From: an uncultured Pelagibacteraceae bacterium
GTDB lineage: Bacteria > Pseudomonadota > Alphaproteobacteria > Pelagibacterales > Pelagibacteraceae
Reading direction: 5' to 3'
DNA length: 34,990 nucleotides
NCBI GenBank assembly: GCA_902604065.1
Contig: CACKXF010000013.1
Location: 1 to 34,990, forward strand
Below the pieces are notes generated by a model. The model was not told the DNA's origin. It made no database searches and worked only from the letters and a program-made list of their open reading frames with translations. This document shows, in pieces, positions 1-7,909 of the stretch. Within the stretch, counting starts at the first letter, position 1. Each line of letters opens with the position of its first letter. A program made the translations under genes and the position numbers.

Positions 1-1528
1 TATTTATATTTTCAATTACAAGTTTAATTTTATCTTTTTTAATTTCTTTCTCACAAATAATTAATGCAACGAGATAATTTTTTTTATCTCCATAAACAAA
101 AGATTGTTTAATATCTTCATTTAAACATAAAATATTTTCAATTTTACTTGGAGAAATATTATCACCTCCAAAATTTACAATAATGTCTTTTTTTCTATCA
201 GTAATTTTTAAATAATTATTTTCATCTAACATGCCAATATCGCCAGTGTGTAACCAACCATTTTTAATTACTTTTTCTGTTTCTTGTTTTTGATTCCAAT
301 ACCCAAGCATTACGTTTTCGCCCTTTATTATAATCTCACCATCTTTTGCAATCTTAACGATATTGGTTCTAAATGGAGGTCCTACTGTTTCTACTTTTAC
401 CAGATTTGGTAAATTACAGCTTACTACGGGTGATGCCTCCGTAAGGCCATATCCCTGTAAAGTAGGTAATCCAACTGCATTTAAAAATTCACCTATATTT
501 TGATCTAATGCCCCTCCGCCTGAAACGAAAGCCTGAAGATTTCCTCCAAACTGTTTTTGTATTTTTTTTCTAACTAAATTATTACAAATAAAATTAACAA
601 TTTTTTCTGAAAAACTTAACTCTTCATTTTTAAGTATTTTTTTTCCAAGTTTTAAAGTACATCTAATAATTAATTTTTTAAATCCTTTTTGTTTTTCAAA
701 ATTCATGTTTATTTTTGTAAATAAATTTTGATAAAACCTTGGAACAGCGGTCATAATAGTTGGTTTTGCAATTCCCATATTTGGAATTAATTTTTCCAAA
801 CTTTCAGCATAAAAGATTTTTGCACCTACTATTATTTGGATAAATTGAACAGTATGTTCATAGGAGTGAGAAAGAGGTAACCACGTTAAAAAAACTGGAT
901 CTTTGATTTTAATTAGTGGTTCAAGCAGTTCGACGGCTCCCTCACAATTAGATAAAATTCCACCATGACTTAAAACAACTCCTTTAGGATTGCCTGATGT
1001 ACCAGATGTATAAATAATACATGCGGGCATATTTCTATTTAAATTATGATTGATTTTTTTTTCATAATTTTCTTCATTTAAAATATCTTTTATTAAGAAA
1101 CTTTCTCTATCTATTTCTTCAAATGAAATAATCTTTTTAAATTTTGGATCAATATATTTGCTTATTTTTTTAAATTGAATTTGATTTGAAACAATTATTA
1201 AAGATGGCCTGCAATCATTTAAAATATATTCATAATCATTTGCTGAATAAGTTGTAAAAATAGGAACTGATATACCCCCAGCATTCATTATTGCAACATC
1301 AGAAATTAACCAATATGGCCTGTTCTCAGATAAAATTAAACATCTGTCCCCTTCTTCAATTAAAGATTTAATTTTATAAGATAGTTTAAATATTCTATCT
1401 TGAATATCTCCCCAAGTATAAGTTGGTTTTCCTGATTTAAGCCATTTTAAAAACGGTTTTTTATTATCAACTTCTTTACATTTATTAAAATATAAATCTA
1501 CAAGACTATTTAATTTATTTATTTTCAT
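1..1528 (-). CDS. AMP-dependent acyl-CoA synthetase (long-chain fatty-acid--CoA ligase type), C-terminus cut by window edge
   Basis: My minus-strand translation starts MKINKLNSLVDLYFNKCKEVDNKKPFLKWLKSGKPTYTWGD. It contains the AMP-binding P-loop IIYTSGTSGNPKGVVLSHGG, QGYGLTEASPVV, and GWLHTGDIGMLDENNYLKITDRKKDIIV. The frame is open to position 1. It is absent from the ORF track because it has no stop in the window. Confidence 0.93.
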   Translation of the reverse strand, partial: MKINKLNSLVDLYFNKCKEVDNKKPFLKWLKSGKPTYTWGDIQDRIFKLSYKIKSLIEEGDRCLILSENRPYWLISDVAIMNAGGISVPIFTTYSANDYEYILNDCRPSLIIVSNQIQFKKISKYIDPKFKKIISFEEIDRESFLIKDILNEENYEKKINHNLNRNMPACIIYTSGTSGNPKGVVLSHGGILSNCEGAVELLEPLIKIKDPVFLTWLPLSHSYEHTVQFIQIIVGAKIFYAESLEKLIPNMGIAKPTIMTAVPRFYQNLFTKINMNFEKQKGFKKLIIRCTLKLGKKILKNEELSFSEKIVNFICNNLVRKKIQKQFGGNLQAFVSGGGALDQNIGEFLNAVGLPTLQGYGLTEASPVVSCNLPNLVKVETVGPPFRTNIVKIAKDGEIIIKGENVMLGYWNQKQETEKVIKNGWLHTGDIGMLDENNYLKITDRKKDIIVNFGGDNISPSKIENILCLNEDIKQSFVYGDKKNYLVALIICEKEIKKDKIKLVIENIN

Positions 1529-1532
1529 AATT

Positions 1533-1619
1533 TGGTGGGCGAAGAGAGACTCGAACTCTCAAGGTATTGCTACCACCGGATTTTGAGTCCGGCGCGTCTA
1601 CCAGTTCCACCATTCGCCC
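1533..1619 (-). tRNA. tRNA-Leu (anticodon CAA), 3' CCA encoded
   Basis: Reverse complement GGGCGAATGGTGGAACTGGTAGACGCGCCGGACTCAAAATCCGGTGGTAGCAATACCTTGAGAGTTCGAGTCTCTCTTCGCCCACCA. Acceptor GGGCGAA/TTCGCCC, anticodon stem CCGGA/TCCGG with loop CTCAAAA, long class-II variable arm, GTTCGAGTC T-arm, terminal ACCA. Confidence 0.96.
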
Positions 1620-1630
1620 CATTACGTTTA

Positions 1631-1636
1631 ATTATA
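1631..1636 (-). promoter_or_regulatory. Putative -10 box (TATAAT) for tRNA-Leu and the downstream acyl-CoA synthetase
   Basis: Minus strand reads CATATTATAATTAAACGTAATG, with a perfect TATAAT about 12 nt upstream of the tRNA 5' end. The -35 is weak. Chance matches are common in AT-rich DNA. Confidence 0.45.
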
Positions 1637-1664
1637 ATATGAAATAATGGTCCAAATAAACAGT

Positions 1665-2750
1665 TTATTTAAGATTTTGTTTTAAAATTGAATTTCTATA
1701 TAATTCAAAAAATGTAGCTACAAACCTACACAGATCCATTTGATTTTCCATAAATACTCTCTCAAGATCCCTTAGTTTTGGTTTATAATTTCTTCCTATT
1801 GTGTAAAGTTGTTGTTTATCTTTATGAAGTAATCCTTTTTTCTCAGTAACTCTTAATTTTCTGATAACTGTTGCTCTTGGAATGCCTGTTATTTCTGAAA
1901 TTGATGAAGCGTTAATTCCAGTCACTGATTCTTTCGAAGTGATAATAAATCTCGCCCATTTTAAATAGTTTGTTTTTCCTAAGTCAGCCTCTTTAGTTTT
2001 TAATATCAAAGGATTATTTTTAAGCTTATCTCTTAATCGTTGTATGTGGTTAGCAAAAATTGTTCCTGCTACAATAAAAGTTTCTAAATCTCCATGAAAC
2101 TTTCTTTGTCTTATCAAAAAAGGGATTTTAAACCTAAAGAAAAATCTCCATACTAAAGTAAAATTAGCTCTGATAAAAGTTTCTATATTATTTGCTTCTA
2201 CTTTATTTCCAAACCAGTCCTGAGTAGCCAAATACTTTGAACAAGTAGCTAAGAATGTGGCTATAGCTTTTATTGAATGTTTGGGTCTTTGATGAATAAA
2301 AGTTAATGGTTTTAGTAATATTTTTTTATTATCTCTTGTTATTATTTGCTCTTTACTTAATTCATTTATTTTTCTCCGAACTGTTTCTTTTGCTATGTTA
2401 AGATCTTGTGATATTTCAATTAAATTTATTTTCTCTATTTCAAACTCTTCCTTGGTATAAAATTGTTCTTCAGAATGAATAATAAGTATATCAGCATAGT
2501 GACGGAATGACTTTTGAACCAGATAAATTAAAATTAGATATTTATCCATATCCATAAAGGTTTGATAAGCGTTATAATTCCATGTAGTGGAAAACTTAAA
2601 CCATTGATCACTAATTCTACCGAAATTGGTTGATAATATTGCGTGTACTTCTTCCTTGTCTAAAAATTCATCAGCTTGAACTTGTTCCCTCTTTAGAAAA
2701 TCTACTTTTGAAACATTATTTAAATTTTTTATTTCTTTTTTATCAGACAT
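1665..2750 (-). CDS. Tandem helix-turn-helix putative transcriptional regulator, otherwise uncharacterised
   Basis: ORF of 361 aa with two winged-HTH-like segments: IEISQDLNIAKETVRRKINELSKEQIITRDNKKILL and SEITGIPRATVIRKLRVTEKKGLLHKDKQQLYTI. No recognisable sensor domain. Confidence 0.65.
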   Translation of the reverse strand: MSDKKEIKNLNNVSKVDFLKREQVQADEFLDKEEVHAILSTNFGRISDQWFKFSTTWNYNAYQTFMDMDKYLILIYLVQKSFRHYADILIIHSEEQFYTKEEFEIEKINLIEISQDLNIAKETVRRKINELSKEQIITRDNKKILLKPLTFIHQRPKHSIKAIATFLATCSKYLATQDWFGNKVEANNIETFIRANFTLVWRFFFRFKIPFLIRQRKFHGDLETFIVAGTIFANHIQRLRDKLKNNPLILKTKEADLGKTNYLKWARFIITSKESVTGINASSISEITGIPRATVIRKLRVTEKKGLLHKDKQQLYTIGRNYKPKLRDLERVFMENQMDLCRFVATFFELYRNSILKQNLK

Positions 2751-2767
2751 AATTATATAAGTGATAA

Positions 2768-3364
2768 ATGTTAAATAAATTATATGATAGATGTTTAGAT
2801 TTAGCTAGACATAAATTATCTAAGCCTTTTCTAGCTTTTATATCTTTTATCGAAAGTTCATTTTTTCCAATTCCACCTGACGTAATGATTGTACCCATGG
2901 TTCTTGCAAAAAAAGACGATTATTTAAAAATTTTTTTAATAGCGACAATATTTTCTGTTTTAGGTGGAGTCTTGGGTTATTTTTTAGGCAGTATGTTTTT
3001 AGAGATCTCTATGTCTATAATAGAACTTTATAACTATGAAGATAAAGTATTTGAGCTACAAGATAAGCTGTCTAATAAGGCAGGATTAATTTTCTGGATT
3101 GGCACTTTATTTCTAGCTGGCTTTACACCCCTTCCTTACAAAGTTTTTACTATCACGAGTGGTTTTATTGGCTTTAATATATATGTATTTGTTTTAATAA
3201 GTCTAATTTCTAGAGGATTAAGATTTTTTATAGTGTCATATTTGTCAATGAAATTTGGTAATAAATTTGAAATACTTTTAAGGAAGGAAGGATTTAAATG
3301 GTTTACAATAATTGGAGTTTTAATTGTTTTAATTGTTTTAATATTTTATTTTTATTTTAAATAA
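2768..3364 (+). CDS. DedA/VTT-domain (SNARE-associated, YqaA-like) membrane protein
   Basis: FIESSFFPIPPDVMIVPMVLAKKDDYLKI, ...GGVLGYFLGSM..., AGFTPLPYKVFTITSGFIG: DedA/YqaA-type motifs with several hydrophobic helices. Confidence 0.85.
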   Translation: MLNKLYDRCLDLARHKLSKPFLAFISFIESSFFPIPPDVMIVPMVLAKKDDYLKIFLIATIFSVLGGVLGYFLGSMFLEISMSIIELYNYEDKVFELQDKLSNKAGLIFWIGTLFLAGFTPLPYKVFTITSGFIGFNIYVFVLISLISRGLRFFIVSYLSMKFGNKFEILLRKEGFKWFTIIGVLIVLIVLIFYFYFK

Positions 3365-3365
3365 T

Positions 3366-3830
3366 ATGAGTAATAAGATTACTATAAATTCATTAATAAT
3401 CCTAAGCGCCTTAACTTTAAGTATTGCTTATTTTATAGAATTTGTTCTTGGTCATGAGCCCTGTAGTTTATGTAAAATTGAACGCATTCCTTATATTGGA
3501 GCTATTATATTAGGCTCTCTTTTAATTTTTATTAATAAATGGAAAAAAATAATTTTATCTCTGATTTTTTTATTATTTGTTTTTGGAACAATAATTTCTA
3601 TATACCATGTGGGTATTGAACAAAATATTTTTAGTGAAAGCTTTTTATGCGAAATCGGTCTTAATAATAATATAAAAAATCCAGATGAGCTTTTAAAAAC
3701 TTTAGGAAAAACACCAATAAGCTGTAAAGATGTGACATTTAAAGTTTTTGGTTTATCACTTGCTACATTTAATACAATTTTATCTATCGTCATTAGTTGT
3801 ATATTATTAAAACAAATATTAAAAAAATGA
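3366..3830 (+). CDS. dsbB: Disulfide bond formation protein B
   Basis: GHEPCSLCKIERIPY CXXC loop, second Cys pair (FLCEIG...PISCKDVTF) and four hydrophobic helices. Confidence 0.85.
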   Translation: MSNKITINSLIILSALTLSIAYFIEFVLGHEPCSLCKIERIPYIGAIILGSLLIFINKWKKIILSLIFLLFVFGTIISIYHVGIEQNIFSESFLCEIGLNNNIKNPDELLKTLGKTPISCKDVTFKVFGLSLATFNTILSIVISCILLKQILKK

Positions 3831-4360
3831 ACAAGACTGACAAAAAAACTTTAGAGGAAATTATAAGAGTTGATCACGCTGGGGAGCGTGGAGCAATTAA
3901 AATCTATGAAGGTCAATTACTAGCTTTAAAAACTTTCAAAAAAGACGACGAATTAAAAAGAAAAATTGAGGATATGCGTGAACATGAGAGAGAGCATTTT
4001 GAATTTTTTGATAAAGAAATACAAAAAAGAAATATTAAACCAACAAAATTTTTACCACTATGGGACCTTATGGGTATAACTTTAGGATTTGGTACAGCAA
4101 TGATGGGTAAAAAGGCAGCAATGTTATGCACCGCGTCTGTCGAAGAAGTAATAGATGGTCATTATAAAAATCAAACTTATAAACTTCGAGAAGATGAAGA
4201 AGAATTAAAAAAGAAAATTATAAAATTTAGAGAAGATGAGCTAGAGCATAAAGATATTGCCTATGATAATGGAGCAACGAAAACTGGTTTATATAGTGTT
4301 TTAGATAAAGTAATCAAAACGTCATCAAGAATAGCAATAGCAATTTCAGAAAAAATTTAA
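3827..4360 (+). CDS. coq7: Demethoxyubiquinone hydroxylase (Coq7 family)
   Basis: RVDHAGERGAIKIYEGQ, EHEREHFEFFDKEI, EEVIDGHY, REDELEHKDIA di-iron carboxylate motifs. ATG at 3827 overlaps the dsbB stop (ATGA). The track's 3797 start is an N-terminal extension. Confidence 0.92.
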   Translation: MNKTDKKTLEEIIRVDHAGERGAIKIYEGQLLALKTFKKDDELKRKIEDMREHEREHFEFFDKEIQKRNIKPTKFLPLWDLMGITLGFGTAMMGKKAAMLCTASVEEVIDGHYKNQTYKLREDEEELKKKIIKFREDELEHKDIAYDNGATKTGLYSVLDKVIKTSSRIAIAISEKI

Positions 4361-4930
4361 TTAAGGCTCTAATTCAATATCCCAATATAAATAATCCATC
4401 CAACTTTCGTGTAAAAAATTTGGAGGAAAATTTCTACCGTTTTTATGAAGATCGTCTACAGTTGGCCTATAAGGTTTATTAAATAGTTTCATCCCACTTA
4501 TTTCATAAAGTTTACCACCTTTTTTTACATTGCAAGTTGAACATGCTGTAACAACATTCTCCCAATCTGTAATTCCACCCTTAGATTTCGGAAGTAGATG
4601 ATCAAAAGTTAAATCTTTTTTATCTCCACAATATTGACAGGTAAATCTATCTCTTAGGAAAACATTAAATCTTGTAAAATTCGGATTGTCTGATGGTTTT
4701 ATAAAATTTTTTAAAGCTATAACACTAGGTAAGTTCATTTCAAATGAAGGGCTGTGAATTTTTCTTTTATAGTTAGAAACTATACTTACTCTATTTAAAA
4801 ATACTGACTTAACCGCGTCTTGCCAACACCACAAGGATAAAGGATAATAGCTTAAAGGTCTAAAGTCTGCGTTTAAAACCAATGCAGGACATTTCTCTAA
4901 TGGCACTTTATCGTTTGCAGATATAATCAT
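4361..4930 (-). CDS. HNH endonuclease family protein
   Basis: CQYCGDKKDLTFDHLLPKSKGGITDWENVVTACSTCNVKKGG: canonical HNH with two CxxC zinc pairs. Confidence 0.9.
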   Translation of the reverse strand: MIISANDKVPLEKCPALVLNADFRPLSYYPLSLWCWQDAVKSVFLNRVSIVSNYKRKIHSPSFEMNLPSVIALKNFIKPSDNPNFTRFNVFLRDRFTCQYCGDKKDLTFDHLLPKSKGGITDWENVVTACSTCNVKKGGKLYEISGMKLFNKPYRPTVDDLHKNGRNFPPNFLHESWMDYLYWDIELEP

Positions 4931-4988
4931 GCCTAAAGCTAAATGATATAAAAAATTAAATCAAGTTATAAATTTGTTTCACCTGAAT

Positions 4989-5642
4989 TTAATATAATTG
5001 TTTTTTGATAAATTCTAAGCCCAAGCTAGAACCTTCTTGAGGAATTCTATGTTCACAATTTTTAAAGATTTTTGTTTGAATTTTATAATTAATATTATTA
5101 AATAATTCCTTTGCTTCGAGCAAATAGCTTACTGGGACGACTTCATCTTTGTCTCCATGCATCAAAATGACATTAGGTCTCGATTTAATATTATTCTCTA
5201 TATGTTTTAAGTCTATAATTTTACCAGAATACCCTATAATTGAATTAATTTTATCCTCTCTTTTCAATCCAGTTTGCAAACTTATCATGCAACCCTGGCT
5301 AAATCCGCACAAAATAATCTTATCAGCTTTCAAATTAAAATTTTTTTTGACTTCATCTATAAGTTTATTAAGTTTAAGCTCTGCTACTAAAGATTTGGTT
5401 AAAATTTCGTCTTTAGTTTGATCCATCAAATCAAACCATTGATACCCGGTAGGACTAACAGCACATCTTTCTGGGGCATCAGGACATACAAACACCGTCT
5501 TTGGAAGATAATTTTTCCAATAATTACCTAAAATAGAAATATCTTTTCCATCACCGCCATAACCATGACAAAGGATAACAGCATTATCTGGTTTTTGGTT
5601 CTCAAGCGTATTAATAACTGTTGTATTTAGTGAGTAGCTCAT
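4989..5642 (-). CDS. Phospholipase/carboxylesterase-type alpha/beta hydrolase
   Basis: NAVILCHGYGGDGKDI, GFSQGCMISLQTG (GxSxG), HGDKDEVVPVS, NCEHRIPQEG. Confidence 0.88.
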   Translation of the reverse strand: MSYSLNTTVINTLENQKPDNAVILCHGYGGDGKDISILGNYWKNYLPKTVFVCPDAPERCAVSPTGYQWFDLMDQTKDEILTKSLVAELKLNKLIDEVKKNFNLKADKIILCGFSQGCMISLQTGLKREDKINSIIGYSGKIIDLKHIENNIKSRPNVILMHGDKDEVVPVSYLLEAKELFNNINYKIQTKIFKNCEHRIPQEGSSLGLEFIKKQLY

Positions 5643-5657
5643 TATATATATCTTCCT

Positions 5658-5858
5658 ATGTCAGAACTATTATTTAACTTTATCGGTTTTTCTCTTTTAG
5701 GAGCTGTAGCCATAGTATTAGTTCTAGGTATTTATACTTTATTCAAAGGTGGAAGTACTAGTAAAAAATACTCAAATAAATTAATGCAGCTGAGAGTTTT
5801 GCTCCAATTTATAGCAATTGTTGTTTTAGTGCTGCTAGCTTATTTTTTTAAAGATTAG
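5658..5858 (+). CDS. HIG1-domain-like small twin-transmembrane protein
   Basis: 66 aa, two hydrophobic helices with the pattern SNKLMQLRVLLQFIAIVVLVLLAYF, as in HIG_1_N proteins. Confidence 0.75.
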   Translation: MSELLFNFIGFSLLGAVAIVLVLGIYTLFKGGSTSKKYSNKLMQLRVLLQFIAIVVLVLLAYFFKD

Positions 5859-6381
5859 CCTTATTCTTTAAAAATTTTATAAAATTTTTTTCACCAAAAT
5901 CAAATTCTCCCATGATTCTACCAAATTCATTTCCATCTTTATCTAATAAAACAGTAGTTGGCATTCCTATTAATTTGAACTTTTTTGCTAAATCTAGTTT
6001 GGGATCAAAATACGTGTTTAAACTAACTACTCCAATATCTTGTAACCAATCTCTGACTCTCAATTTGTTGGGTGGTTCCATATTTATTGGGTAAACTTCG
6101 ATTTGAGGTAAATCTTGAGCAAGTTTTTCGAGAGATGGCATCTCTTTTTTACAGGGAGCACACCAAGTAGCCCAAAAATTTAGCACCATGATCTTGCCTT
6201 TATTATTAGATAAATCCACATCCTGAAGATTAGTATCTTTCAAAGTTATATTCGCAATTTTTTTAGGTTTATCGTGAATAACAAGATTGTTTGGAAGCTC
6301 CGCATAAGCTAATGGGTTATTAACAAATAAAAAGCCTATAAAAATGAATGTTATGATTTTAAAAGATTTACTAATTTTCAT
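5848..6381 (-). CDS. TlpA-like periplasmic thiol-disulfide oxidoreductase (thioredoxin fold)
   Basis: N-terminal signal/anchor, VLNFWATWCAPCKKEMPSLEKLAQ, GMPTTVLLDKDGNEFGRIMGE. Confidence 0.9.
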   Translation of the reverse strand: MKISKSFKIITFIFIGFLFVNNPLAYAELPNNLVIHDKPKKIANITLKDTNLQDVDLSNNKGKIMVLNFWATWCAPCKKEMPSLEKLAQDLPQIEVYPINMEPPNKLRVRDWLQDIGVVSLNTYFDPKLDLAKKFKLIGMPTTVLLDKDGNEFGRIMGEFDFGEKNFIKFLKNKANL

Positions 6382-6410
6382 ATTAATTTAAATTAAAAAT
6401 AACATAGTTT

Positions 6411-7799
6411 ATGACAAATAAAAACAAGACAGTTTGGTCAAGTAGATTTAAAAGCTCAACTTCTAAATCATTTCAAAGAATTGGGGCTTCTATAAACGTA
6501 GATAAAAGACTCTACGAACAGGATATTTTTGCTTCAAAAATTCATACTCAAATGCTAATTAAAAAAAAAATAATTCCTGTTAAAGACGGAAAAAAGATAA
6601 TTAAAGGACTGGAAAAAATTAAAGGGCAAATTAAAAAAGGTAAATTTGAATTTAAAGAAAAATTTGAAGATATTCATTTAAATATAGAAAAAAAATTATA
6701 TGAAATAATCGGAGACTCAGCGGGTTATATGCATACTGCTAGATCAAGAAATGACCAGGTAGTGACAGACTTTAAGCTTTGGGTAAAAGATTCATCTTTA
6801 GCTTTAATAAAAGAATTGAATTCTTTAATGAAGAATTTAATAAGCAAAGCAGATAAAAACGTGGGAACTGTTATGCCAGGTTTTACTCATCTTAAGAATG
6901 CGCAGCCTGTATCTTTTGCTCATTATCTCCTAGCTTATTATGAAATGTTAAAAAGAGATAAGCAAAGATTTTATAATAATTTAGAATTAATAAACGAGTC
7001 TCCACTTGGTGTCGCGGCTTTATCTGGGACTTCTTACAATATAGATAGAAACTTTACTTCTAAAAAGTTAGGTTTCAAAAAACCTACAAATAACTCGATT
7101 GATACAGTTTCGGATAGAGATTTTGCAATAGATTTTCTTTACGCTTGCGCTGTGTGCGCAATGCATCTGTCAAGACTGGCTGAAGACTTTATTATATTAA
7201 ATTCTGATGCTTATCAGTTGATTAGCTTTAATGATAAAATGCTTACAGGTTCATCTATAATGCCTCAAAAAAAGAACCCAGATCCTGCAGAACTAATAAG
7301 AGGTAGAACTGGAATTAATTATGGGAAGTTAAATTCTATTTTAACAATAATGAAAGGACTTCCAATTTCATATTTTAAAGATTTACAAGATGATAAAGCG
7401 CTGGTATTTGATGGCTATGATACCTTGAAAGATACTTTGCTTATGAGCAATGAACTAATTAAAAATGTTAACCCAAATAAAACTAGAATGTCCGATATGG
7501 CAAAAACTGGATATACGACGGCAACAGATTTCGCTGACTATCTTGTAAAAGATAAAAAACTATCTTTTAGAGAAGCTTATAAAATATCCTCAAAAATTGT
7601 TAATTATGCAGAAAAAAATAAGAAAAATTTGGATGAATTAACTTTAAATGAAATAAAGAAGTTTTACAAAGATTTGAATAATAATGTTTTAAAAATTTTT
7701 AATGTTAAACACTCTATGAATTCGAAAAATTCTTATGGTGGAACCTCTGAAAGAAATATAGAAAATATGATAAAAAAATACAAAAAGGAACTTAAATGA
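6411..7799 (+). CDS. argH: Argininosuccinate lyase
   Basis: HTARSRNDQVVTDFKLW, GFTHLKNAQPVSFAHYLLAY, GSSIMPQKKNPDPAELIRGRTG signatures. Confidence 0.97.
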   Translation: MTNKNKTVWSSRFKSSTSKSFQRIGASINVDKRLYEQDIFASKIHTQMLIKKKIIPVKDGKKIIKGLEKIKGQIKKGKFEFKEKFEDIHLNIEKKLYEIIGDSAGYMHTARSRNDQVVTDFKLWVKDSSLALIKELNSLMKNLISKADKNVGTVMPGFTHLKNAQPVSFAHYLLAYYEMLKRDKQRFYNNLELINESPLGVAALSGTSYNIDRNFTSKKLGFKKPTNNSIDTVSDRDFAIDFLYACAVCAMHLSRLAEDFIILNSDAYQLISFNDKMLTGSSIMPQKKNPDPAELIRGRTGINYGKLNSILTIMKGLPISYFKDLQDDKALVFDGYDTLKDTLLMSNELIKNVNPNKTRMSDMAKTGYTTATDFADYLVKDKKLSFREAYKISSKIVNYAEKNKKNLDELTLNEIKKFYKDLNNNVLKIFNVKHSMNSKNSYGGTSERNIENMIKKYKKELK

Positions 7800-7906
7800 A
7801 ATTTGTTATTACTCTAATATTATTAATGTTTATGTTAGGTTCATGCGGAAAAAAATCAGATCCACAATACCAAGGGTCAATTAATAGTTTTACAAAAATA
7901 ATTTAA
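7796..7906 (+). CDS. Small lipoprotein (36 aa), LptM/LppL (YifL)-like
   Basis: My translation is MKFVITLILLMFMLGSCGKKSDPQYQGSINSFTKII. It has a type II signal peptide with lipobox LGSC followed by GKKSDP. ATGA overlap with the argH stop, 3 bp before lysA. Not in the ORF track, probably because of a length cutoff. Confidence 0.8.
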   Translation: MKFVITLILLMFMLGSCGKKSDPQYQGSINSFTKII

Positions 7907-7909
7907 TAC

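Noticed and set aside
2752-2757. Perfect TATAAT on the minus strand just upstream of the tandem-HTH gene
   Set aside because: It is only about 2 nt from the ATG, so a normal start site would fall inside the coding region. Likely chance in AT-rich DNA.
3491-3793. Antisense ORF within dsbB (100 aa), and similar antisense ORFs in the track (e.g. 3913-4131, 5149-5421, 8104-8418, 13392-13679, 14074-14382, 14772-15125, 33593-33946)
   Set aside because: Each lies fully or mostly opposite a clearly recognisable core gene, and the translated sequences have low complexity and no motifs. Treated as shadow ORFs.
4361-4930. HNH endonuclease as evidence of a homing element, restriction system or defence island
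   Set aside because: It sits alone among housekeeping genes, with no intron, intein, methylase or repeats nearby. It looks like a stand-alone conserved HNH protein.
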